Shown here in pieces: positions 1 through 8,661 of a stretch of DNA of 64,000 nucleotides (its first letter is position 1; the number at the start of each line of letters is the position of its first letter). The translations under genes were made by a program, and so were the position numbers. This DNA comes from Dongia_B soli (GTDB lineage Bacteria; Pseudomonadota; Alphaproteobacteria; Dongiales; Dongiaceae), in NCBI RefSeq assembly GCF_034044715.1, contig NZ_JAXCLW010000001.1, forward strand, positions 248,001-312,000. Direction: 5' to 3'. The notes beneath the pieces are model-generated. The model did not search any database. It was not told the origin of the DNA and was given only the letters and a program-made list of their open reading frames with translations.

Positions 1-996
1 GTTCAGATGAACCGGGATGACGCCCCAGGCGCCTTGGACTGCGACCTGCATCAGGAAAGCGCCGACCGCGAGCAGAACCGGCGTCGAGGAATAGGCCCAA
101 AGCGGGATCACCGGCAAAGCGAGAGCCGACGCAATGATGATCGCCTTCCGGCGACCGATCTTCTCTGATAAAGCGCCGAAACCGAGCCCGCCGATAATCG
201 CGCCGATATTATAGACAATGGCGATCAAGCTCACCGTCTGGGTCGAGAATTCATGCTGGACCTCAAGGAAGGTGGGATAGAGATCTTGCGTGCCGTGACT
301 GAAGAAGTTGAAGGCCGTCATCAGCAGGACCGCATAGATCAGCAGGCCGAATTCGCGGCGAACAACGGTCAGCACGCTTGGCCGCGACTTAAGATGTTGT
401 CGCGCCACGAAGGCTGGAGATTCATCGACATGACGGCGAATATAAAAAATGAGCAGGGCCGGCAACGCACCGATCATGAACATGCCCCGCCAGCCAATAT
501 GATCAAAAAGCAGGCCGAACACCACCGATGCCAGCAGATATCCCGTCGGGTAGCCCGCCTGCAATACGCCAGAGATGATTCCACGCGTTTTCGGCGGGAT
601 GGTTTCCATGGTCAGAGACGCCCCCACGCCCCATTCGCCACCCATGGCTATTCCGTAAAGGGCGCGGAGCACCAAGAGGACCGTCAGACTGGGTGCAAAA
701 CCGGAAACGAATTCAAGGACGGAATAGAGCAGCACGTCGGCCATGAGAGTCGGCCGCCGCCCGAAGCGGTCCGCTGCGAGGCCAAACAGCAAAGCGCCGA
801 CCGGGCGCATCGCCAATGTCAGGGTGATGGCGAAGGCGGCCGACTTCACATCGGTGTTGAACTCTGTCGCGATATGCTTCAGCACGAAGACCATGATGAA
901 GAAATCGAAGGCATCCAGGGTCCAGCCGAGATAGCTGGCCACGACGGCACTGCGTTGCTTTGCGGTAAGGGAGCGCAGGTCAGACAAGAGAGACAC
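1..996 (-). CDS. MFS metabolite:proton symporter (NanT/carboxylate-type), 3' end beyond window
   Basis: Major facilitator superfamily importer, probably for an organic acid or sugar acid. The visible 332 residues start at GTG 996, with AGGAG 7 nt upstream, and run open to the left edge, so the C-terminus is missing. TM1 contains YLGWTLDAFDFFIM, typical of the metabolite:H+ symporter/NanT group. The loop 2-3 motif A reads DRFGRRP. A second such loop (SEKIGRRKA) marks the start of the C-terminal half, and the last visible residues, IPVHLN, match the family's IPxHLNE segment. Substrate cannot be told. It is transcribed away from the PKS pair, with 210 bp of unassigned sequence separating it from the ICMT-like gene. 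Confidence 0.85.
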   Translation of the reverse strand, partial: MSLLSDLRSLTAKQRSAVVASYLGWTLDAFDFFIMVFVLKHIATEFNTDVKSAAFAITLTLAMRPVGALLFGLAADRFGRRPTLMADVLLYSVLEFVSGFAPSLTVLLVLRALYGIAMGGEWGVGASLTMETIPPKTRGIISGVLQAGYPTGYLLASVVFGLLFDHIGWRGMFMIGALPALLIFYIRRHVDESPAFVARQHLKSRPSVLTVVRREFGLLIYAVLLMTAFNFFSHGTQDLYPTFLEVQHEFSTQTVSLIAIVYNIGAIIGGLGFGALSEKIGRRKAIIIASALALPVIPLWAYSSTPVLLAVGAFLMQVAVQGAWGVIPVHLN

Positions 997-1206
997 GTCA
1001 GACTCCTGACAACTGAACGATCGAAACGGGAAAGTGCAGTAGATTTACAGCCGGGATAAGAGCGGCAAGTCTAGCGTAGTAACAATCAACTGCAAGCGAT
1101 CATCCGTCATCATCCACCGTTGCCGGCGATGAGACTCTGCTATGGCAGCGCCGGTGCACGACGAAAGAAATCTCGGCGAGTGGATCAATTCCGACCGTGA
1201 CTCTCG

Positions 1207-1740
1207 TCAGGTCGTGGAGCGCGGCCGGCGCGGCGTCAGGGCTGCCTCTTCGACATGAATGCGCCAAGCGAGCAGCAGGGCATTGGCGATGGAAAAGATC
1301 ACCGCCAGCGGCCAGGCGCCAAGCGCCAGCGGCAAAAGGGCGATTTCCAGCACGACCAGCACATAATTAGGATGCTGGCAGAAGCGATAGGGACCGCGCC
1401 TCACCAAAGGCGGCGCCTCTGCCGGAATGATCACACGCGTCGTCCAAAAGCTGCCAAGGCTGGCCAGGATCCAGACACGGAAAGCCTGCAAGACGAGATA
1501 AGCGCCAACAGCCCAAAGCTGCAGCTCCACATCACCCGACAGCACCCAAAGCCACAAGGCTATGAGCCAGGCGCCATGCAGCAAGACGATCAGCGGGTAA
1601 TGACCGGCACCCACTTCAGTAGCGCCAGCGGTGCGGAGCCGCCTGGTGTTGTAATTGGCATAGACCAACTCGGCGCCGCGCTGGATCGTCACAAACAGCA
1701 GCAGGAGAATGGCCCAGAGAATGGCGCCCTCCATCGCCAT
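1207..1740 (-). CDS. isoprenylcysteine carboxyl methyltransferase-like membrane protein (SrsB/BpsB-like)
   Basis: A 177-residue integral membrane protein with about four to five hydrophobic segments. The family signature GPYRFCQHPNY (residues 116-126) is followed by a hydrophobic helix, as in ICMT/phospholipid methyltransferases. It begins 1 nt after the stop of the type III polyketide synthase (TGATATG), so the two are translationally coupled. In Streptomyces srsAB and Bacillus bpsAB, such a protein O-methylates the alkylresorcinol or alkylpyrone made by the neighbouring synthase. That role is inferred here from context; ICMT-family membership is from sequence. Confidence 0.8.
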   Translation of the reverse strand: MAMEGAILWAILLLLFVTIQRGAELVYANYNTRRLRTAGATEVGAGHYPLIVLLHGAWLIALWLWVLSGDVELQLWAVGAYLVLQAFRVWILASLGSFWTTRVIIPAEAPPLVRRGPYRFCQHPNYVLVVLEIALLPLALGAWPLAVIFSIANALLLAWRIHVEEAALTPRRPRSTT

Positions 1741-1741
1741 A

Positions 1742-2872
1742 TCAGGCCTCGATCAGCTGAAACGCAGCCGTGAAGCCGGGTCCCAGCGCCGACATCAGAT
1801 ATCGTCCCGATAGGCCGCCGGCCAACATACGCTGTAGGACGAAGAGTACTGTCACGGCCGACATATTGCCGTATTCCCGCAGGATCTCGCGGGCGGCCGC
1901 CAGGTTGCCGCGTGGAAGATCGAGGCAGTCTTCCAGAGCATCAAGCACCTTCATGCCGCCTGGATGGCAAATGAAGCCGTCAAGATCGGACCGTTCCAGT
2001 TTGTGATGTGCGAGGAAGCCGGCAATCGCCGCTGCTAATTCCTGCCGGACGATCGTCGGGATATCGCGGGAGAAGATGACACCTAATCCATCATCACAGA
2101 CATTCCACCCCATCACATCCAGCGAATCCGGCCAGGTATGGAGACCCGCGGGCCCGAGACGTGGTCCCCGTGACCCCGGGCGACCGAGTACCATTGCCGC
2201 CGCACCATCGCCAAACAAAGCCGCCGCGATGATATTGCTGTTGGACATGTCGCCCTGGCGGAAGGTGAGGCCGCAAAGCTCGACCGCCAGGAAGAGGACG
2301 TCACCCTCCGTCTGCAACCGCGCCAAGGTTGCGGCATGGCCGAGACCGACGACACCGCCACCGCAGCCCAGCCCGAAAATTGGCAGACGCTGGACATGGC
2401 TGGGCAGATTAAGGCGATTCAAGATCAGCGCATCGAGACTGGGAGTCGCGATACCCGTGGTTGATGCGACGACGATGGCCGCGATATCCTTCGCTTGGCG
2501 GCCAGCTTTCATCAATGCTTCTGACGCCGCCCGCTCCAGCAAGTCGACAGCATGATCGATATATAGCTGATTGCGCTCCTGCCAGCCGTGCGGCTCGCGA
2601 TACCAATCGAGAGGTACGCAGGAAAAGCGTTGGGAAATGCCGGCGTTCTGGAAAACCGGCATCAGCCGCTCGATATTCGATCGTCGCTGGTCGAACAGCT
2701 CCGGCGCCATCATTTCGACATCGCCTTGGAGCAGGCGATGAGGCGGTACGCTGGTCGCAATGGAGAGAATGGTCGGATCAGCGTCCAACCGGGATTCGAG
2801 AATGACCCTGTCCTGGTCATCCGCACGGTATACCTTGGGGGATCTGTCCCTAAATTGATCGATCAGAGTCAT
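1742..2872 (-). CDS. type III polyketide synthase (chalcone/stilbene synthase superfamily)
   Basis: Condenses malonyl-CoA onto an acyl-CoA starter. Counting from ATG 2872 (376 aa), the catalytic triad is present: Cys170 in GLGCGGG, His303 in ICHPGG and Asn336 in GNMSA. The GDGAAA motif before the C-terminal half and the LGPGF end are also family features. A GTG start three codons earlier (2881) is possible. The downstream ICMT-like gene suggests the product is a long-chain alkylresorcinol or alkylpyrone that is then O-methylated, as in bpsAB/srsAB; a phloroglucinol-type product cannot be excluded. It is divergent from the DHA2 efflux pump at 3098, which might export the product. Confidence 0.9.
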   Translation of the reverse strand: MTLIDQFRDRSPKVYRADDQDRVILESRLDADPTILSIATSVPPHRLLQGDVEMMAPELFDQRRSNIERLMPVFQNAGISQRFSCVPLDWYREPHGWQERNQLYIDHAVDLLERAASEALMKAGRQAKDIAAIVVASTTGIATPSLDALILNRLNLPSHVQRLPIFGLGCGGGVVGLGHAATLARLQTEGDVLFLAVELCGLTFRQGDMSNSNIIAAALFGDGAAAMVLGRPGSRGPRLGPAGLHTWPDSLDVMGWNVCDDGLGVIFSRDIPTIVRQELAAAIAGFLAHHKLERSDLDGFICHPGGMKVLDALEDCLDLPRGNLAAAREILREYGNMSAVTVLFVLQRMLAGGLSGRYLMSALGPGFTAAFQLIEA

Positions 2873-3097
2873 ATGGCACACTGCGTTTTGCGGCCGTGGC
2901 CGCGGGCTAAAACAAGGTCCGTGGGATTAAGACGACAGCGCAGCACCGATTATTCTATCATCCGCAAAGAATTTGTCGGCGGAAAAAGCTTCGTCAGCGA
3001 TTGGAATAAATATCGAATTAACGTAGTCAAGTATGCGGGGTGCAGGTCCGCACCGTAACCTCCTGAAAATAGGGCGAGCATCAACCGCAACGACGAA

Positions 3098-4678
3098 ATG
3101 GGAATACGGTTCGCGGATTCATCCATGCACGATAGCTCGACGCTCATACTGCCCGCACCTTCCACCCGCCTCTGGCTCGGCTTCAGCGCAATGTGCCTGG
3201 GGCTGTTCATGGCCGTTCTCGACATCCAGATCGTCGCCACCTCGCTGCCCGATATCCAGACCGGTCTTGGCATGAGGCCGGAGGATATGAGCTGGATACA
3301 AACGGCGTATCTGATCGCGGAAGTGATTTCCATTTCTCTGACCGGCTGGCTCACGCGGTTGCTCGGCTTGCGGACCCTCTGTCTGGCGGCAATCGCGGGC
3401 TTCACCCTGACCTCTCTCGGCTGCGCCTTCAGCACTGGCCTTGCGAGCCTGATTGCCTGTCGTATCGTGCAGGGGCTTACCGGCGGCTGTCTTATCCCAT
3501 TGGTCTTTTCCGCGGTTTTCCTGATCTTTCCGTTTCGCCTTCAAGGTCTCGCCACCACCATCGCCGGCACCCTGGCCGTCTTTGCACCAACCATCGGTCC
3601 GTTGGTCGGTGGATGGATCACCGACACCTATTCGTGGCACTGGCTTTTTCTCATCAATCTCGCACCGGGCGTGCTGGTGCTGGCTGTCGTCATGACATGC
3701 CTGCCGGGCCGTATCGGAGTCGAACAGCCCTTACAGAAACTTGACTGGATCGCCCTCGCACTGATCGCGGCCACCTTGGCCAGCCTGGAGATCGGCCTCA
3801 AGCGGGCCCCGGATCATGGCTGGTTGTCGCTCCAACCGATCATGCTCTTCCTGATCGTGATTTCCTGCGGCTCGCTGTTCATCTTCCGCACCTGGCTTGC
3901 CGAAAATCGCATCGTCGATCTCCGCCTGCTGGCCGACCGCCGATTTTCAATCGGTTGTGCGCTCAGCTTCATTCTCGGTTTCGGCCTCTACGGCTCCGTC
4001 TATCTGATGCCGGTTTTCCTTTCTCTGGTGCGCCTGCATTCGGCTTTTGAGATCGGCCAGATCATGCTGGTTTCCGGTGTTGCCCAACTCCTTGTGGCAC
4101 CGGTAGCGGTGGCGCTTGAGCGACGTTTCGATGCGCGTCTGCTGAGCAGTATCGGCTTTGCGATTTTCGCCGTCGGCCTCGGTTTCAGCTACTACGCCAC
4201 CTGGGAAACCGATTTCGCCGGCATGTTCTGGCCCCAAGTCATTCGCGGCGGAGCGATCATGTTCTGCCTGCTGCCCCCAACGCGGCTAGCGCTCAACCAT
4301 CTGCCGGCCAGCCGGGTGCCCGATGCCAGCGCGCTCTTCAATCTGTTGCGCAACCTCGGCGGGGCAATCGGGCTTGCTTTGATCGACACGGTGATCTGGG
4401 GTCGGACCCCGATACATGTCCAGCATTTTGTCAGCCGCCTGCTGGCAGGCGATGCCAACGCCGCCCGCCTCGTCGGACTGCCGACCGACCGCTTCGTCGG
4501 CAAACCGATCGCAGCTCCGGATGAAGCAACCCAGGAACTGGTACGGCCGCTGGTGGAACGGGCGGGCCTGGTTGCCGCCATCAACGATGCCTGGATGATG
4601 CTCGGCCTGCTAACCTTGATTGGTGTCGTCCTTGCCCTGTTTCTGCTGAAGCGAAAGCCCGCCAGCAGCGGTAACTGA
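3098..4678 (+). CDS. DHA2-family MFS multidrug efflux transporter (EmrB/QacA-like)
   Basis: A 526-residue protein with about 14 predicted membrane segments, the DHA2 length and layout. Evidence includes LDIQIVATSLPDI in TM1 (the family LDxTIVNVALP segment), WIQTAYLIAEVI in TM2, and motif C at TM5 (AGTLAVFAPTIGPLVGGW). The ORF starts at ATG 3098; an internal ATG at 3125 is the alternative, and neither has a strong ribosome binding site. It lacks a neighbouring EmrA membrane-fusion protein. It is divergent from the polyketide synthase, with a shared upstream region of 225 bp, and is followed by pcp 65 bp downstream. Exported compound unknown. Confidence 0.88.
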   Translation: MGIRFADSSMHDSSTLILPAPSTRLWLGFSAMCLGLFMAVLDIQIVATSLPDIQTGLGMRPEDMSWIQTAYLIAEVISISLTGWLTRLLGLRTLCLAAIAGFTLTSLGCAFSTGLASLIACRIVQGLTGGCLIPLVFSAVFLIFPFRLQGLATTIAGTLAVFAPTIGPLVGGWITDTYSWHWLFLINLAPGVLVLAVVMTCLPGRIGVEQPLQKLDWIALALIAATLASLEIGLKRAPDHGWLSLQPIMLFLIVISCGSLFIFRTWLAENRIVDLRLLADRRFSIGCALSFILGFGLYGSVYLMPVFLSLVRLHSAFEIGQIMLVSGVAQLLVAPVAVALERRFDARLLSSIGFAIFAVGLGFSYYATWETDFAGMFWPQVIRGGAIMFCLLPPTRLALNHLPASRVPDASALFNLLRNLGGAIGLALIDTVIWGRTPIHVQHFVSRLLAGDANAARLVGLPTDRFVGKPIAAPDEATQELVRPLVERAGLVAAINDAWMMLGLLTLIGVVLALFLLKRKPASSGN

Positions 4679-4743
4679 TTGCCAGAGCGACGCGAGACCA
4701 TTACCGTGCCCTGAAATTCATCACAGCAATTGGATTGGCGTCG

Positions 4744-5406
4744 ATGTCGCGCACCGTCTTGTTGACCGGCTTTGAACCCTTTGGCGGCCTGACTTTCAAT
4801 CCCGCTTTGGAAATTGCCAAGGCGCTCCACGGCGCCGGCATTGATGATTTGCGGATCCATAGTGAAATCCTCCCGGTGACTTTCGAAGGTCACGCTGCGC
4901 GGCTTGAAAAATCGATCCGCGAGACAGCACCTGTTCTGGTCCTCAGCCTCGGCCTTTATGGCGGGGAGGACATGATCCGCCTGGAGCGGATCGGCCTCAA
5001 TCTCGCAGATTTCGATCTTGCGGATAATGCGGGACTGAAATTGCGTTCGAGCCCGATCGAGCCGTCCGGTCCGGCCGCACGTATAGCGACCCTGCCTTGC
5101 GATGCGATTCAGCGGGCGCTTCTGGCAAGCGGCATCCCAGCCCGCCTGTCCAACACCGCGGGTGCCTATCTTTGCAACGCCACCTTGTATTCTGCGCTGC
5201 GCATCTGCGCTGACCAATCGCAAAAGCCCCGCTGCGGTTTCATTCATTTGCCCTATGCCACGCAGCAAGTTGCAGCGATGCTGATAGAAGAAAAGCCTGA
5301 CGAGCTCACCTTGATCTCACCGGATTCGATCCTGCCATCTCTGCCCCTCGATTTGATGATCGAGGCCGTAAAAATCGCCATTCGGACCGGCCTGACCGCG
5401 CAATGA
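4744..5406 (+). CDS. pcp: pyroglutamyl-peptidase I (pyrrolidone-carboxylate peptidase)
   Basis: Cytosolic cysteine peptidase (family C15) that removes N-terminal pyroglutamate from peptides. From ATG 4744 the protein has 220 residues and its triad falls at Glu81 (LERIGLN), Cys144 (AGAYLCNATLY) and His168 (GFIHLP). This matches the canonical numbering of the family and argues against a TTG start at 4735. The N-terminus LLTGFEPFGG and the FNPA segment are signature motifs. The gene lies downstream of the efflux pump on the same strand and may share its transcript, but no functional link is evident. Confidence 0.93.
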   Translation: MSRTVLLTGFEPFGGLTFNPALEIAKALHGAGIDDLRIHSEILPVTFEGHAARLEKSIRETAPVLVLSLGLYGGEDMIRLERIGLNLADFDLADNAGLKLRSSPIEPSGPAARIATLPCDAIQRALLASGIPARLSNTAGAYLCNATLYSALRICADQSQKPRCGFIHLPYATQQVAAMLIEEKPDELTLISPDSILPSLPLDLMIEAVKIAIRTGLTAQ

Positions 5407-5600
5407 AACGCGAAAGATCCAAGCGGTCTGCGTCACCGGACTCTTGGGTCAGTCCGTTGTCGGCATAGCTGAATGTGGTAGCTGGCCAAGCCACATAAGT
5501 AATGTCTTGCCAAATCCAGTCCGCCTGCGGCTATCATGGGCCTTCGTCATCAGGCGATGTGCAAGTCTCGCGCATGTGATCTCTTTTCATGGGAGCGATC

Positions 5601-8432
5601 ATGGCCCAGAATTTCTGCGACATCTGTGGTGTTCGGCCGGCAACCGTACGCGTTGCCGTCGTACAGAACGGACGGCAACGGCAACTCGACGTCTGCGACT
5701 TCCATTACACACAATTGACCCGGCACCAGCGCCAGATATCTCCCTTCGAAGCATTATTCGGCAGCGGTGTTCTCAGTGACCTGCTGAATGAATCCCCCGC
5801 TGGGGACCCCGCTTTGCCACGTCGCGGCACACGTCCAGGCGACCAGCAAGGGATCAATCTGGAACAGCATTTCAGCGCGAAGGCGAAAGAAATCCTGCAG
5901 CGCGCAGCCGAGCGCGCCACCCAGTTCGGCAAGCGCGATGTCGATAGCGAGCACCTGCTCTACGAACTGACGGAAAGCGATATCGTTCGATCTATTCTCC
6001 AGCAATTCAAGATTTCGCCGGAGGATTTGCGCGGCTATATCGAGCAGAATGCGCAGAAAGGCGAAGCGGAAAATACCGCCCGCGTCGCCTCGATCGGCAT
6101 CTCGCCCCGCGTCAAGAGCGCGCTGGACCAGGCTTTCCTGAGCTCCCGCGAAATGGGGCACAACTATGTCGGCCCGGAACATCTGTTGATCGGTTTGGCC
6201 TCGGTACCGGACAGTTTCGCTGGCAACTTGCTTGGCAAATACGGATTGACACCGCAGGCCTTGCGGCAACAAACGGTGCGGATTGTCGGCAAAGGCGCCG
6301 AAGAAGGCCAGATCAACACGCCCACCAATACGCCGACGCTTGATAAATATAGCCGCGATCTGACGAAGCTGGCGCGCGATGGCAAGCTCGATCCTGTGAT
6401 CGGGCGGTCGAAAGAGGTGGAGACCACGGTGGAAATTCTCGCCCGGCGCAAGAAGAACAATCCTGTTCTGATCGGCGAACCCGGCGTTGGCAAAACCGCG
6501 ATTGTCGAAGGATTGGCGCAGCGCATCATCGGTGGTGATGTGCCCGAGGTGCTGCGTAATAAGCGGCTGATCGAATTGAACATCAATTCCCTTGTTGCCG
6601 GCGCCAAATTCCGCGGTGAATTCGAGGAACGCGTCAAACAGGTGATGGATGAGATCACCGCGCAGCGCGACGGCTTGGTGCTGTTCATCGATGAGGTTCA
6701 CACCATTGTCGGCGCAGGCCAGGGAGGCGGCGAAGGTGGCCTCGATATCGCCAATGTCTTCAAACCGGCCATGGCGCGCGGCGAGATGAATTTGATCGGC
6801 GCCACAACGCTCAACGAATATCAGAAATACATTGAAAAGGACTCGGCGCTTGAGCGTCGCTTCCAGCCGGTTTTCGTCGTCGAACCGACCATCGAACAGA
6901 CGATCAATATCCTGCGCGGGCTGCGCGACCGCCTGGAAGCACATCACAAGGTCACGATTCTGGACGAAGCCCTGGTGGGGGCGGCGGAACTTTCCGATCG
7001 TTATATCAGCGGCCGTTTCCTGCCCGACAAAGCCATCGACTTGATCGATCAGGCGGCGGCCCGGGTCCGTCTGTCGACTACATCACGGCCATTGGAGATC
7101 CAGGAGCTGGAAGCCGAGATCGCCCAGCTGAATCGCGAGCAGGCCTATGTCAGCGCCCGAAAGCGGTTCGACCGTGCCAAGAACTTTGAGGAACAGATTA
7201 CGGCCAAGACCAAAGACCTTGTTGAGATGACGGAAAAGTGGAAACAGAAAATCGGTACCAGCACGGCCGAGGTGTCTTTATCGGATGTGGCCGAGATCGT
7301 CTCCAAATTGAGCGGCATCCCCGTTGCGGATCTGACCGAGGAGGAAAAAGCCAAGCTGCTTAAGATGGAGGAGCGGCTGCATGAGCGGGTGATCGGCCAG
7401 GAGGAGGCGATCCGAGCGGTCAGCGATGCGATCCGTTTGTCCCGGGCCGGCTTGCAGCAAGGCGACCGCCCAATCGCTACCTTCCTTTTTCTGGGTCCAA
7501 CCGGGGTTGGCAAAACCGAATTGGCCAAGGCTTTGGCGGAGGTTGTCTTCGGCGACGAGGATGCCGTTTTGCGGATCGATATGAGCGAATATATGGAGCG
7601 GCATGCCGTCGCCCGTCTGATCGGCGCGCCGCCAGGTTATGTCGGCTATGATGAAGGCGGACAACTGACGGAACGCGTCCGACGCCGCCCTTACAGTGTC
7701 ATTCTGCTCGATGAGATCGAGAAGGCGCATGCGGATGTCTATAATGTTCTGCTTCAAGTCTTCGATGACGGCCGTCTCACCGATGGGAAAGGCCGTGTAG
7801 TGGACTTCACCAACACGCTGATCATCGCCACCAGCAACCTCGCTTCCGATGTCATCGTGCAGGGACGCCGGCCGCCCGGCTTCATCACCCGGGACGATCG
7901 CGAGGGAGATACACGTGGCCAAGTGATGTCGGCCCTGCGTCAGCATTTCCGCCCGGAATTTCTCAATCGCATCGATGAGATCATCATCTTTCATGCGCTC
8001 GACAGGGAACAGATTAAAGAAATCGTCCAATTGCAGTTGGAGCGGGTCCGCAAACTGGCCCGCTCCCAGGATATCGATCTCAGTTTCGACGGCAGTCTCG
8101 TCGATTATCTGGCCGAAGAAGGATATCAGCCGGAATTCGGTGCGCGTGAATTGAAACGCCAGATACGGCAACTTCTGGAAAGCAAATTGGCCAAGTCCAT
8201 GCTGCGGGGGGAGGTCACCGAAGGCAGCAGTGTCCGTTGCACCTATGACCAGCAAAAACGGGAGGTCGCCTTCTCCGTCACGGCACCGCAACCGAAGCCA
8301 GAGGATGAAGTACCCCAGACGGACACCGTCGAGCGCAAGAAGAAGAAAGTCGCCGCAACTGGAGACAATGTCTCGGATGCAGCAGCGGGCCGCAAGCCGA
8401 ATTCGTCTGACAACGAGCCGGCGGCTGTGTAG
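5601..8432 (+). CDS. clpK: ClpG/ClpK-type Hsp100 disaggregase with N-terminal zinc finger
   Basis: A 943-residue AAA+ unfoldase. ATG 5601 is chosen over 5589 because GGGAG lies 7 nt before it. Domains: a Zn-finger-like segment with Cys6, Cys9, Cys32 and His35; a Clp N-repeat region (about 85-235); AAA-1 with Walker A GEPGVGKTA (292-300); a short coiled M-domain (about 490-545); AAA-2 with Walker A GPTGVGKTE (632-640); and a charged Lys/Ser-rich tail. The N-terminal metal-binding extension, short M-domain and overall length match ClpG/ClpK, stand-alone disaggregases known from heat-resistant proteobacteria, rather than ClpA, ClpB or ClpC. Subfamily placement is from memory of those sequences. 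No clpP lies nearby. Confidence 0.85.
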   Translation: MAQNFCDICGVRPATVRVAVVQNGRQRQLDVCDFHYTQLTRHQRQISPFEALFGSGVLSDLLNESPAGDPALPRRGTRPGDQQGINLEQHFSAKAKEILQRAAERATQFGKRDVDSEHLLYELTESDIVRSILQQFKISPEDLRGYIEQNAQKGEAENTARVASIGISPRVKSALDQAFLSSREMGHNYVGPEHLLIGLASVPDSFAGNLLGKYGLTPQALRQQTVRIVGKGAEEGQINTPTNTPTLDKYSRDLTKLARDGKLDPVIGRSKEVETTVEILARRKKNNPVLIGEPGVGKTAIVEGLAQRIIGGDVPEVLRNKRLIELNINSLVAGAKFRGEFEERVKQVMDEITAQRDGLVLFIDEVHTIVGAGQGGGEGGLDIANVFKPAMARGEMNLIGATTLNEYQKYIEKDSALERRFQPVFVVEPTIEQTINILRGLRDRLEAHHKVTILDEALVGAAELSDRYISGRFLPDKAIDLIDQAAARVRLSTTSRPLEIQELEAEIAQLNREQAYVSARKRFDRAKNFEEQITAKTKDLVEMTEKWKQKIGTSTAEVSLSDVAEIVSKLSGIPVADLTEEEKAKLLKMEERLHERVIGQEEAIRAVSDAIRLSRAGLQQGDRPIATFLFLGPTGVGKTELAKALAEVVFGDEDAVLRIDMSEYMERHAVARLIGAPPGYVGYDEGGQLTERVRRRPYSVILLDEIEKAHADVYNVLLQVFDDGRLTDGKGRVVDFTNTLIIATSNLASDVIVQGRRPPGFITRDDREGDTRGQVMSALRQHFRPEFLNRIDEIIIFHALDREQIKEIVQLQLERVRKLARSQDIDLSFDGSLVDYLAEEGYQPEFGARELKRQIRQLLESKLAKSMLRGEVTEGSSVRCTYDQQKREVAFSVTAPQPKPEDEVPQTDTVERKKKKVAATGDNVSDAAAGRKPNSSDNEPAAV

Positions 8433-8452
8433 TCTTGCACCATGCATGTGCG

Positions 8453-8524
8453 TCCGCCGGGAGAGCGGCGGAAGCGATGGTTAACGTCCGAAACGGTACT
8501 GGGGAAGCGAGATTGCGGACGTTA
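8453..8524. repeat. two inverted repeats downstream of clpG/clpK
   Basis: Two hairpins lie in the 229 bp between the disaggregase and arginine decarboxylase genes. The first is TCCGCC/GGCGGA (8453-8458 and 8467-8472, 8-nt loop). The second is TAACGTCCG/CGGACGTTA (8482-8490 and 8516-8524, 25-nt loop). Neither is followed at once by a T-run, though CTTGTTTTT occurs about 25 nt further on. They may end the clp transcript or act upstream of the decarboxylase; the sequence does not decide. Confidence 0.4.
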
Positions 8525-8661
8525 GAGCCCAGAGCGGGGCGTGCAGCCTCTTGTTTTTGCGCATCATCTATGGATGCTTCCCTTCTAGCGTGAGTTGCGT
8601 GCCCACTTATAAGCGGGAGGTGGGAGAGGTCGAATTTAAAAACAATTCAGGAGCCTCTGCT

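Noticed and set aside
253..1059. Plus-strand 268-residue ORF
   Set aside because: It is antisense to the MFS symporter, has a shadow-like Arg/His/Gln-rich composition, and no ribosome site or domain.
2950..3435. Minus-strand 161-residue ORF between PKS and the efflux pump
   Set aside because: It overlaps the first 110 codons of the well-supported DHA2 transporter and has no motif.
4192..5268. Minus-strand 358-residue ORF across the efflux and pcp genes
   Set aside because: It is antisense to two genes with intact catalytic or family motifs, including the pcp triad; typical GC-frame shadow.
5506..5538. CTTGCC-N19-CTATCA as a possible RpoH-type promoter before clpG/clpK
   Set aside because: Heat-shock control is plausible, but the spacer is long and the -10 fit is poor, so it is not listed as a feature.
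7278..8447. Minus-strand 389-residue ORF within clpG/clpK
   Set aside because: It is fully antisense to the AAA-2 domain; no motif.
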